Shown here in pieces: positions 10,897 through 21,891 of a DNA stretch of 64,000 nucleotides. How positions within the stretch are numbered: position 1 is the stretch's first letter; each line of letters opens with the position of its first letter. The stretch lies in assembly GCF_000972845.2 (NCBI RefSeq), contig NC_040012.1, forward strand, positions 14,202,897 through 14,266,896, written 5' to 3'. Both the position numbers and the translations under genes were made by a program. The notes under the pieces are model-generated. The model made no database searches. It had not been told where the DNA came from and was given only the letters and a program-made list of their open reading frames with translations. The DNA is from Larimichthys crocea. Taxonomy: Eukaryota > Chordata > Actinopteri > Sciaenidae.

Positions 10897-11959
10897 ATTT
10901 AACGAATAGAAGCCACATTCGCGCACCGTGCCAGTCCTCGCACGCCTTTCTCGAAACTGTATGTTACGATCATTCAATGGAATGAGGCGTGGTGAAACCA
11001 GGCCACCTTGGCCACGTATGTTAGTTAGCTGCATTCGCGCATCCACGTAGGATTTGAACATATGAATGACAAATGTTTCCTACTAACATAAAAAAATAAA
11101 AGAATCAAGATCCTGTGATGGCGCTTTTAATGCAATTTTGCGTGTGTTCAGTCAAATAGCTCCGATTACATTACGTAAACCGGCTCTCGCCTGCAAACTG
11201 TGCTTAATGTTGGCCTGTTCAACCGCATTGTACGGGAATCTGACTTTGTTACCAGGAAGACATTCGTATGATTCCGTCCCACACAGGAGCTGGGCAATGG
11301 GCTTCGGCTTCAGGGTTAACTGGCACCCTCCTTCCGATCGGCCAGCTCCCGCTGGAATGCCCCTGTTGCCGGGAACCCCAGCCGCAGTCGGCAGCCGGCC
11401 CCGCCGGCCCCCGTTGCGCTCCTCCTTGGGCCGGCCGCAGCTCTGCATTAACTCACAGTAACACTGGCCTTGGTAACCGAATCGGCTGATGAGCCAAATT
11501 ATCATTGTTGCAAGTAATCTTGCGTTCCTTAAATCGCTCACGGCGGGTCTCCCGTTGCAAGGTCCCTCTAACCACCGCTAAGCGCTGCCTTTGTTACTAA
11601 TCATGTTTCTCACTCACATTGCGCACGGCTTTTTATATCCACCCATATTATTGCAAACACGTGGGTGTGTTAATTGTTCCATAAGTTGTGGTTCTGTGTG
11701 GCACACAATTCTGATGGACTACTCGTTTTAACATTATATTAACATTTTTCCCGGCGTCACCACCTCTAAGTGGTCGCCAAAGGAACAATTCTGTATAGAA
11801 ACGTGCGTACCGTACAGCCGCTGAAATTGCGCGTGGGCACGCACATTTCTACACGAATTGTTTCACGTTGTATACATGTTGAAACGTGAGCGTGGAAAAG
11901 GACGTTCACGCCCCTTTTATTTGTGTCTTAACGCATGCCTTTGTACTACATGCAGGCCC
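10897..11959. other. contig start unlike its surroundings; possible transposon remnant
   Basis: This kilobase has no counterpart in the first copy and contains a GC-rich core near 11330-11450. Short frames (for example 11138-11461 plus and 11152-11541 minus, 129 codons) cross it without a domain I recognise. Phrases such as repeated 'acgtgcg/gcacgcac' near 11800-11850 resemble fish PIF/Harbinger element ends, but no inverted repeat pair was found. Alternatives are an unrelated repeat or a low-quality contig end. Confidence 0.35.
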
Positions 11960-14890
11960 CTGGTCTTTTCATTGTTCCTGATTGACGTGTTAACGATACA
12001 ATAACACCGGCTGTTTGGACCAGGGTTCACACTGTTATGGCCAAGGAGCTCACGTAGAGTCATTTTAAGTTTTATGGCGGTGTTTTTGAAATTGCCAACA
12101 CATGTGACTTTATGGTCAGATTGGTTTGTTGTTCTTAAATAATAGATAGTGACGTTCAGTTATCATTTAAAAAAGCGTCAACTTTGAATTGTCCAAAATG
12201 TTTGTGGAAAGCAGAAAATGTTTAAAGATTTTGGAGATTTGAGGTTTCTGCGCCTGTGTGGGGTGGGGGGTTTCACTTTTAAATATTTTTCTAAAATCCA
12301 TGTCATTGTCAGTGTGTCGCCAATGGAACACACTGTAATGAGATACCTGGCAAGTTCAAAACAATATTTAAAGATAACACACAGCCAGAATCGACTGTTC
12401 ACCCGGCTGCCAGCTGACCAGCGATACGAGGAGTATCCACTGCTGGCCACCAGATGTACAGGCCGTAAAAAAACAAGTTGTGTGTGTGTTTGTCGTGTGT
12501 GGGTGTGTGTGTGGTGTGTGTGGCAGTCCTGTGTTGTTTGGAAAGACACAATAAAAGGACCTGTGATACTCGTTATGCAGCACTAATTAGAAACCGATAA
12601 TAACACAGAAATCTATTTCGTTGGCAGAAAGAAGTTCCCAATGAAATAAAGTTTTCTGTAGATTGTCCACAGCAGAGGTTCAAAGAGGAGCTCCACATTC
12701 ATCAATGTTCTGTGCCGTTCACACAGAATGAAAAAATGACGTTTGTCTGAATTTAAAGATGGACAGCCTCCCATAAACGTCCTTAAGCATTTTTACAATA
12801 AAATGAGCCCTGGTTGGAAACGTCAAAGAGAGAAACGTTACAGATGAGAAATATGTTTAATATACACCACACTCATGAAAGTTCGGGATATTCGACTTTT
12901 GGGTGAAATCTCATGGAAAAAGTCAAAGGTTCATCAGACAGTGATATTACACATCATGAAAGCAGGACAGCCATCAGCTCAACTGCTAACTTCCCTCTAT
13001 GTACTTCCTGTTTAAACCAGCTGTTGTCAGAGAGCAGCATGTTCTCTGCACATCTACTGGACAGTTGGCGTTAAAAAGGTTCACGAGAAGGTCAAATAAT
13101 AACAGACTGGAACACACATGCATGCTTCATCTTTGACAGTCAGTTTATTCTCTGTACTGTCTCTCAACACACTAAATCCTTTAGAAGGTTTTAGATGTTG
13201 ATACTCACAGTTACTACTGGTTTATTGAACTGTTATTATACATTGGGCCTAGTGTTAACTTGACATCTTATAGTGTACGTGTTGATGTCATGACGTGTTG
13301 GTTTTTTTTTTTCCCCCATGTGTTTGTTTTCACTCCTCTCGCTGTAAACCAAGGGTTCAGGTGTTTCTGCTCGTTCTGCTTGTTGGCCTGGGTCACGTGA
13401 GTGGTTTCCCACTTGCCGTTTGTCGGCGTGATGTTGCTGACCCCGACCTTGCTCCAGATTCTGTGTGTTCTTCTTCCGGGCTTTAACCCTTGCATCGTGG
13501 AAAGCACCTTGAACCGCTGATATCACTGCTGAGCTCTTTGTTTCCCTTTCAGGTTTCCGCTGTTAATCCTCGCTGTTTATACCGATATTTTTTGGATATC
13601 TATGATCAAAGTTCAGAAACATGTTGACTCATGATTATAATGAGTTAGTTTATCTGCTTCTCTGTCTCCCTGCCCGCTGCTGATCCTCCCCCCCAAATCA
13701 GTTTGTGTGTGTGTGGTGTGTGTGTGTGTGTTTGTGGTGTGTGTGTGTTGGTTTGTGTGTGTGTGTGGTGTGTGTGTATGCGCACTATAAACCAGCTGCC
13801 ACAGTAAAGTGAAGCTGAACTCGTCCCCATCCTGATCACAAACTGAGCGGTGAGTAGCTGAAACACACACGACTTCATGCAAACGTATGTTTTTGTAGTT
13901 TAATATTTTTTTGGAATATTTCTTTACATCCGTCCTCTCTCATCCGACCGTGTGAATTCAGCGAGAGATCTATTGTGTCATAATTCCTAATAATAATAAT
14001 TGAACTGGAGCATAATTTTACATTTTTCAACTGTTTCCTCTTTGTTTGTCGACGGTCCAGATGCTTTCATTTTGCTGTAACGCTAAGAGTTTCTCCTCCC
14101 GCAGCAGCTGGACTAGCCAGTAAGTAAAACTTCCCATGACTGTATGATTATAACGAGACATATTTGGAGGACTGGTCAGCTATGTTTCAATTTTCAGGGT
14201 CTCAAAGAGAGAAATAAAAATGACTTGTTGTCCACTCTGGTTACTGTCGATCTCTGATGACGATGGCGAATGGCTGTTAACTCTGTTTTAATCAGTCGTG
14301 GGGGAACATTTGATGAAAGGAAAAAATGAATAAAGTCCTGTGCTCTTGTTTTTTACATGAAGGACGCAGACTTCCACCCCCTCCGTGTATTCACAGATGA
14401 CTTGAGGGTAAAAGTACATGGGTTAATGATTTATTCATATTTATGATCCTAACAAACGATTATACAGACAGATGAGGTTTTAAAGTGTAATTACTGTATC
14501 ATAAACACAATTTGTTCTGATTTTGTTTCAGGAGTTCTGGAGTTTAAAGCCAACAGGTTTGTAGTAACTCACCTCAGCAGCTTCACACAAAATCATCCCG
14601 TCTGATTCAAACTTTTCATTTTCACACTGGCTGCCATCAACATGACCTGAGGCTCTCTAACAGGATGTTTGAGGAGTGATAACACGAGGTGGCACACTGT
14701 CACTGGCTTCAATACTAGTTGAGTTCTGTGTTTTCTATTTGAATATTTGCAGATTCGACCAGGAGGACAACAGAAGCAACCGTCACCAGCCAGACGGATG
14801 AACTTAGACCACAAAGACTCTGTGTTTTCTTCTGTGAACAGCTGATTATTACTTTAATACTGAGTGACATAATAACCTTCCTCCACAACA

Positions 14891-16631
14891 ATGCAATCCA
14901 GATTTCTGGCAGGTTTGAATTCTGCTTTACCATCGAATCAACGAGTTGCGATGCAAGCAAACTGCTGGAGCGCACAGGACCTCCCTGCATTCATAAAGTC
15001 TGCTTGAAAAAAGATGAGATCAATGTCGCTGGGTGCAGGCGTTTCATTTACGGGCAGAGTCCAGTAAACGTAACCGAACCATCGTTGTTCTCGGTGCAGC
15101 TGGTGCTGGAAAGTCAACTCTGTTAAACGGGATGATGAATTTCATTCTGGGTGTCGAATGGGAGGATTCATTCGGTTTAAAGTTAGTTGCACGAGCGTCA
15201 GACAAACTCACAGGCTCACAGCCAGACTTCTGCAGTCACTGTGTACAAAATCAACCACCAGGATGGTTTTAAAATAGATCACTCACTGACCATTGTTGAC
15301 ACCAGGTTTGGAGATACAGAGGCATTAAAAGAGACAGGGAGATCACAGAACATCTGCGTAATCTTTTCTGTGCTCAGCACGGTCTCAGAGAAATAGACGC
15401 TGTGTGTTTTGTAGCTCAGGCTGCTTTAGCACGACTCACACACAACACATAAATCTGTGTTTGACTCGGTGCTCTCCTCTTTGGTAAAGATGTGGCAGAA
15501 AACAGGGTTATGGTGACGTTTGCAGACGGTCAACGTCCACCAGTTCTAGAGGCCATCAATGCCTTGCAGGTGTCCCATGTCCTAAAACAGAAGACGGACT
15601 GCCAGTTCACTTCAAATTCAATAATTCATGCCTTGTTTGCAGACAACAATACATCTGCAGCAGGCAGCATGAGTGAGGATGATGAAGATGGAGGCTTTGA
15701 TCAGATGTTTTGGGACATGGGAACAAAAGCATGGAGACGTTCTTCGACGCTCTGAATCTCATGGAAACCAAAAGTTTGACGATGGCAGAGAGGCCTCGTG
15801 GAAAGAGAGCACCTCGACAGTCTAGCTGAGAATTTGGAGAGCAGGTTGAACTCGGGATCGCGAAGCTCAGGGAGATAAAACAGACGAAAGAAAAACTGAA
15901 AGAGCACGAGGCAGAGATGAGCAACAATGAGAAGTTTGAGTTGAAACCAGTGTCAAAAAGTCCGTTCAAGAAGATGTTTCTGGTTCTGAAAATACCTCAA
16001 CGTCTGTCGACGGTGCCATGTCACCTGTCACGGTCCCTGTAGAATACCCAATGATGGACATAAAATACAGTGTTGGTGTAATAGGACCAACTGGACCTGT
16101 ACTCAGTGTCCAGGCAAATGTTACTTTGATGAACATTTTAGTCGAAGTACAGGTGGGACAGTAAGGAGGTGAAGAACATCCGCACAGTGAGCGAGCATGA
16201 AAAAGGACCTGTGAGGAAACGTCTTCAGGCGCTGATTGAAAAAACGTATTTCTGAGTACAAACATGTGCAGGCGGAAGTCCAGACACTGACAGCCAGCTA
16301 TGCTAGTGTTTCTACAGACCTAAAGAGGCAGCACTGACGCCACATCGCTCGACTCTCCAGTACATCGACATGCTTATTGAGGCCGAGAAGTCTGAGGCCA
16401 AGCTAGGCTGGAAGCCGCGATTCTGGTCCCTGAAAACCACGAGAGACAAGGCCGAGTACATGACTAGAGAGAGGGGGAAGTCATCGGCTTCCAGTGTTGC
16501 AATCAAGGCCAGAGAAAGAGAGCAAGGCCAGAGACGACGACAACCATGGAGACGATACCAAGAGACCGAGACTAGAACAAGACCAGCAGACACCAGGGAC
16601 AACCAAGACAACACCGAGATGGACACGTTAA
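14891..16631 (+). pseudogene. frameshifted second copy of the GTPase
   Basis: This aligns with 3837-5585 from the same start codon to the same stop (TAA at 16629-16631). It is 8 bp shorter overall and has many scattered single-base indels, for example early at GTTGCGATGC. Shifts also fall before the P-loop, in the G3 region (the DTPGFGDT codons lose bases) and along the Cys cluster. No intact protein is encoded as written. The P-loop can still be read in an internal frame. Because introns and UTRs carry the same kind of errors, it is more likely an assembly artefact than a true pseudogene. Confidence 0.75.
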
Positions 16632-18292
16632 TGCCGAGACGAGTTAGAGAAGATAGAAGGAGAGACCAAGACTGAGACCAACAAAAACCAAGACAGTGAG
16701 CTTCTATTAACCCAGATTAAGACCAGTTAGTTTCTGACTCACAACAATGAGCAGGACTGCTACGTATTAAGACTCCCTGAATGTTGTGACCGTGAGCCTG
16801 AGGGCCGTTTATATATTTGATGTTATAATATTCATCATAATAACTATGACTGTTATTATGAGATTGACCCAGTTTACATTGTTTGAGTAAACAATAAGTT
16901 GACGTGTGCTGCATTTTATTTATTGTGCTGAGTTGAATAAAGTGGCTTTGAGCTGAATATGGAAAAATGTTGATATAATAAATAAATAAAAATGTGAGTT
17001 TTTCTTTGCTGCCTGTGGTTTGTCCTCGTGTGTCCGTGTGTCTTAGTGCTTTGAAATAATAATAATATCTGTATATCATTAACTGTATATAGTATTTATC
17101 ACTATTTGAAGCTCTATTTCTTTTTTTTTTTTTTTTACTTTTATATAGTTTTCTATTTGTAAAGATTTCAGCACAGGTTTCATTTCCTCTTAGTATTTAA
17201 CAGGTTTCATTTAAATGCAGATTCAGTTCATGTGTTAACTTCAACACAAAGGTTCATCTGCATGCTTACTGTGTGTTTTTTACCCTCTGGTTATCTTAGT
17301 GTTTTGTCACTACACTGTAAAAATGTTTGATCGTATCCACCTCGTTTATTCAAACAGTGGAGGTGTAATCACGAGCACTGGTGTTTTCAATCCATCTCCA
17401 CAGGGTGGCAGCACAACATCGGCTCTGATGACGAGACCAAATTATGAAGCTGAAAAAACAACATCAAGAGAATCCCCCATTAAACAAAAGTAAACAAATA
17501 AACTGATGCTTTGAGGGTCAACTAATTCTTTTTCTAATTTTAGATTTTAGTTTTGAATTTGGCATCAATCGTCAAACTACTTGTAAACTCAATATAACGA
17601 TGCATACTGTTTCTGTCAGAGATGATTTGATGTTGAACCTCTTCATCTCTGAGCAGAGTCTGTGATGAGTTCAGCATTTCCAGGGAAACATTTTTGGTAT
17701 TTGAACATGTTGAATTTAATGACACTAAATATTGGTACAAAGAATGACGTTCACTTCACTCTCATAAACACACAAACACACGCACTGATATAACACATTT
17801 ACAACATTCACAACATTTTACGAAATTTTACAAAACATGGAAGCACGTCAGCGCCGTGAAAAAAAACACAAAGACTCGTGTCAAATGTCGCAGAAAAAAA
17901 CATTTTTAATAAATAATGTAAACAGATGTTCATTTGAAAACTAACATTTATAAAAACTCCAAAACTCAAGTTACCTGCAATGTATAAAAAAAGGATGAAC
18001 ATGTCTTTGTTCTTCATTCAAGTGGATCGCCCCTGGTGGCTGGCTGCAGTATGTGTTAGTTGGTGGTGTGTGCGTTACGTACTTCTCCGGGTCAGAAGAT
18101 TCACAGTGTGAGGAGAAGCTGAGGTCATCACTCGTTTGTCCTCTGCAGCTTTGTCACCTGACTGAGAACAGACGTTTCTAACGAGCCTCCTAAAGATCAG
18201 CTGACGTTCATTAAACCAGGGATCAGCAGAGGTTTATCAAAGCAGGTCAAATCAAACCCTGAACTCAACAGCAGCATCTCAGAACATGAAGG

Positions 18293-19493
18293 TCAGTCGG
18301 CGCTCGGCACCACGTGGATCGCCTCACAAAGCCTCGCCGCCTCTCAGGGCTCATCGGGGTGGAAAAGTCCCAATCAGGTTTCTGCAACACGGACGGATTT
18401 CTTCTTTATTAACATGACAAATGAAAATCATCTCACATTTTAAAGAGTTTGAGTGACATTTGATGTTCGTAAGTGTTGGGTCAAACTCAGTTAAAAAGTT
18501 TAAAGGGTTATTAGGCTGCACGGGTTGGACCAGGGCAGTGAGCTAACGTAACTTTCTTACTCATGGTGATCTGTTATTTTGACATTTATTCATCAAGGCA
18601 GAGACTGACCAGCGAGTGGGGCAGCGGCTCTTTGTGGAAATACGTTTGACAGGCGTCTGGACGGCAGTGAATGAAGGACCAGAACACAGAAACAGAGCTG
18701 CCACGAAGATCACATCACAGAGTCACGTGGTCGGCTTCTTCCACGCAGCGTCTGACCTAGAGAAATTCCGAACAAGCTGGATCAGAAGACGTGAAGAACA
18801 TGGAACGATGAGCACGTCTGTGGCTGCAGGCCACCTGTACCTGTGATGGGCACACACTGGGTGTCAGTGCTGCTGCTGTGCAGGTTGGAGCCCATGACGG
18901 TCTGAGCCGTGACGCAGTACACCGCTCCCTCCTGCAGGGCGTCCAGGTGGAACAGCTTCTGCTCAGCTGGCATCGGGTACACGGCGGCCTGAGAGGGAGG
19001 AAACACAACATGTTGGAACTTTTCTCTGATAGAGAGCTGATGCAGAGCCAGAAGCTTCTGGCCTGAGGAATCGGAGCCTCCGGTTCACAATGTTCTTGGG
19101 TTTGCGTGCTGCAGGTTCTTGTTCTTGTTTGATTAGTTTGTTGCAAACAGCTGACGGCTTTCTGAATAACCACGACAATGAACAGGATGAAAACTAAAAC
19201 ACCAGAGGAAAGGAACAAAGGGCACCTGCAGATCTTCGCCTGTCTTCCACACCGTCACCATGACGACAGCAGTGAGAGGAAGCTCGTCGAACGTCACGTG
19301 AAGGGTGTCGCCCACCGCCGTCACCGCCATCTCGGGCGCCATCAGACCGCTGCCGGCACAAGATTCACACTCAGTCACTCATTCAAACACACAGAGGCTG
19401 TAATGAGATGTGATCTCTAATGCATGTCAGTGTGATGAAGGCCTGAGTTATTGTCTGTCTGTCTCTCTGTCTGCTGTCTGTCTGCCTGCCTGC

Positions 19494-19526
<33 letters not shown>

Positions 19527-21425
19527 GCCTGCCTGTCTGTCTGTCTGTCTGTCTGCTGGCCTGCCTGCCCTGCCTGCTCTGCTGTCTCCCTGCTTTGTGC
19601 CTGCCTGTCTCTCTCTCTGTCGTCTGTCTGTCTGTCTGTCTGTTGCCTGTCTGTCTGTCTGTCTGTCTCTGCTGTGGTGTGTGTGTGTCTGTCTGCCTGC
19701 CTTCTGTCTGTCTGTCTGTCTGTGTGGTGTCTGTCTGTCGCCTGCCTGCCTGTCTGTCTGTCAGTGTCTTACTGTCTCTGCGGTTGAACGGTGCGCTGAG
19801 TTCGGTCCAGGCCGACCTCTGAGACTCGCACTGCGCTCTGACGCGCAGGTTGTAGTCGGAGTCGGAGCCACGTCAAAGGTCAGGTCACAGTGAGCGTGAG
19901 GAGTCGCTGACACTCAGGAGCGTCGACCCAGCTGCCGTTCAGGACCGACAGCTCGAACTCCCTGAGGAGCAAGGAGAGAGAGAGAGAGGTCTGATTTCAT
20001 GCTCGTCTCAGCACAGATGCTGTGCAAACTAAAACTAATTCCATTTAATTCATTAAATTAGCTGAACACCTTGCATACCTGCACACACACACACACACAC
20101 TCACATCAGAGTGTTTTTGAGTTTACCGACGTTTAAAATGCATTTCAGTGTAAAGAAGTCTGGTGGAGCCTGTTAGGCGACATTCATCAGCTACTGCACG
20201 AACCAGGACAAATCCACGTTCCACAGAGTTTTTAGTTCGAACCTGCAGAACTTTGTTTACGTTCTAGTCTTTTCAAGAAGAATATTCTGAGCACCGTGCA
20301 GCTTCATGACAGTGACAGTGTGTCCACATTCATCAGTGTGTTCACACTGTCGCCTGAAGGAGAGGGATCATGGGCAGGGTGGAGATGGTTCCTGTGAAAA
20401 CCTCAGTGCACAACAAGCAAGTCGTGTTTTTTATTTGTGGCACTAACGCTACAGAAGAAATGGTGAAATGTTTCCGGAAAGTTTCCAACGGCTGCTGAAC
20501 CGAAGTACACAGAGTACACAGAGTACACAGAGTACACAGCATTGTAGAGAGTGTACTTATGTATCCACTTTAAAACAGACAGACGCCTGCAGCTCTGTGA
20601 GGCCGCATCAGGCACAGTGATGAGATATCTACACACACCGACACACATGCTGATGTTCAACAGGTTCGTTAGCAGGTTCGTTAGCAGGTTCGTTAGCAGG
20701 TTCATCAGCAGGTTCGTTAGCAGCTTTGCTGTTTACCATGTTCAGCTTTGTCTCAGCTCAGCGTGCTAACAGACGCAGTAGCCTGCAGCTGACTGGAAAG
20801 TTTGTCAGTTCAGGTATTTCAAAAGTTCCAGTGATTCAGCAGGAACTTTTGTTAATGAATCAGCGACGGAACGCTGAATGTTCCAGAGAGCGAATCAACA
20901 GCTTATTATTAGAACAAGTGTGCCATTCATTTCTTTGTCCTGCAGGTAGGAGCTGCATGTTTCACATATTTAATCCTGCGATCATAGTACATTCATTTAT
21001 TCATAACAACAACATCGTCAAAGGGCTGGAAACAGATCAGACGTCACAGCACTGACAGGAGAAGCAATCCGACTACACTCAGTTCAGATTCACAAAAAGA
21101 AAACAACGGAGCGGAAACAGAAAAACTTCAAGTTCAGCCGGAGTCTGCTGCATGTTTGTGCCGTGCTTCATGTGCTCATGTTTGTCCAGAGTTTTATGAC
21201 AGCAAACCGTCGATAATGACGATAATCTGCAGTTCTAATTTGCATGCATAGTTAAAAAACAAACAACATGTTAGTCTGTTTCTGTCTCAGCTACAAGCTC
21301 AGTGGTTGGTGCTGAAAACATTTAGTTTCAGGGATTCCTGAATCAGCTGCTCGACATACAAACAGAATGAAGTGGTTTGTTTGTTGGGGACTATTTTCAA
21401 CGGCGGATTAATCCACAGAAAGATG

Positions 21426-21458
<33 letters not shown>

Positions 21459-21593
21459 ACTCACCCCTGGAACTGAACAGAGTACAGGACTGCAGCGTCG
21501 CAGGACGCCTGCAGGGGGCACCACTTCAGGACGTGTCTCATGCCAACGGACTCCATGGAAACTCTGCTGGGAGCTGGCGCACTCCAACATCTG
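18293..21593 (-). pseudogene. il20rb: second copy of the IL-20 receptor beta-like gene, indel-bearing
   Basis: Counterpart exons are 21465-21593, 19773-19961, 19226-19349, 18841-18988, 18610-18756 and 18293-18381. Compared with the clean copy, exon lengths change by -1, -2, -1, 0, -5 and +2 bp, so the frame breaks as written. The exon at 18841-18988 keeps its length. The acceptor before the transmembrane exon reads TAG rather than CAG after local base losses. This copy sits on the contig that also carries the signal-peptide exon, so it may represent the real locus with sequence errors. Confidence 0.7.
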
Positions 21594-21711
21594 CTGCACA
21601 TGAGCTCATGTGTTCATGAGGAACCACATGCAGCAGCTACAGCTGCACAGATCTTTACTTACCTTACTCTGAAACTGAAGACACTTAAAGTGAACAAACA
21701 AACAATCATTA

Positions 21712-21727
21712 TATATATCTATATATA

Positions 21728-21771
<44 letters not shown>

Positions 21772-21776
21772 ATATA
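21712..21776. repeat. (TA)n microsatellite
   Basis: About 65 bp of nearly pure TA in the first intron of the receptor. It is the point at which the two long copies diverge. Confidence 0.95.
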
Positions 21777-21839
21777 ACATTTCAGCAGAACACTTGATAA
21801 ATCTGTTGACTGCAGTTAAAGTCCTTGAAGTGAACTCAC

Positions 21840-21891
21840 AGTTTGTCATCATCCCTACGAGCAGCAGATGCGCAGTGTGTCTCAGTCTCAT
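21840..21891 (-). CDS. il20rb: signal-peptide exon of the IL-20 receptor beta-like gene
   Basis: On the minus strand an ATG at 21891-21889 opens 17 codons plus one base (MRLRHTAHLLLVGMMTN), followed by a GTGAGT donor. The leftover base T joins the CA that begins the next receptor exon, giving Ser and then DVWMLPAPS. The phase match and the hydrophobic LLLVGMM core support the exon. It lies about 250 bp upstream of the second copy of exon 2 and is absent from contig 1, which ends before it. ATG choice: it is the first in-frame Met before the hydrophobic stretch. Confidence 0.7.

Larger units (their letters stand above)
11960..21715. repeat. second, indel-ridden copy of about 942-10745
   Basis: The order, orientation, introns, UTRs and microsatellites of the first 10 kb recur here, including the GTPase, the receptor and the minisatellites. 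Differences are mainly single-base insertions and deletions, densest in the left third, and homopolymer or dinucleotide runs are broken. Such a pattern across introns and exons alike fits an unmerged allele or unpolished long-read sequence better than an old duplication. Confidence 0.85.

Noticed and set aside
11152..11541. 129-codon minus-strand frame in the GC-rich contig start
   Set aside because: No recognisable domain, no splice or promoter context, and the plus strand is equally open in part.
14891..16631. A second functional GTPase gene
   Set aside because: Many single-base indels with the same error type in surrounding introns and UTRs; better explained as an assembly copy.
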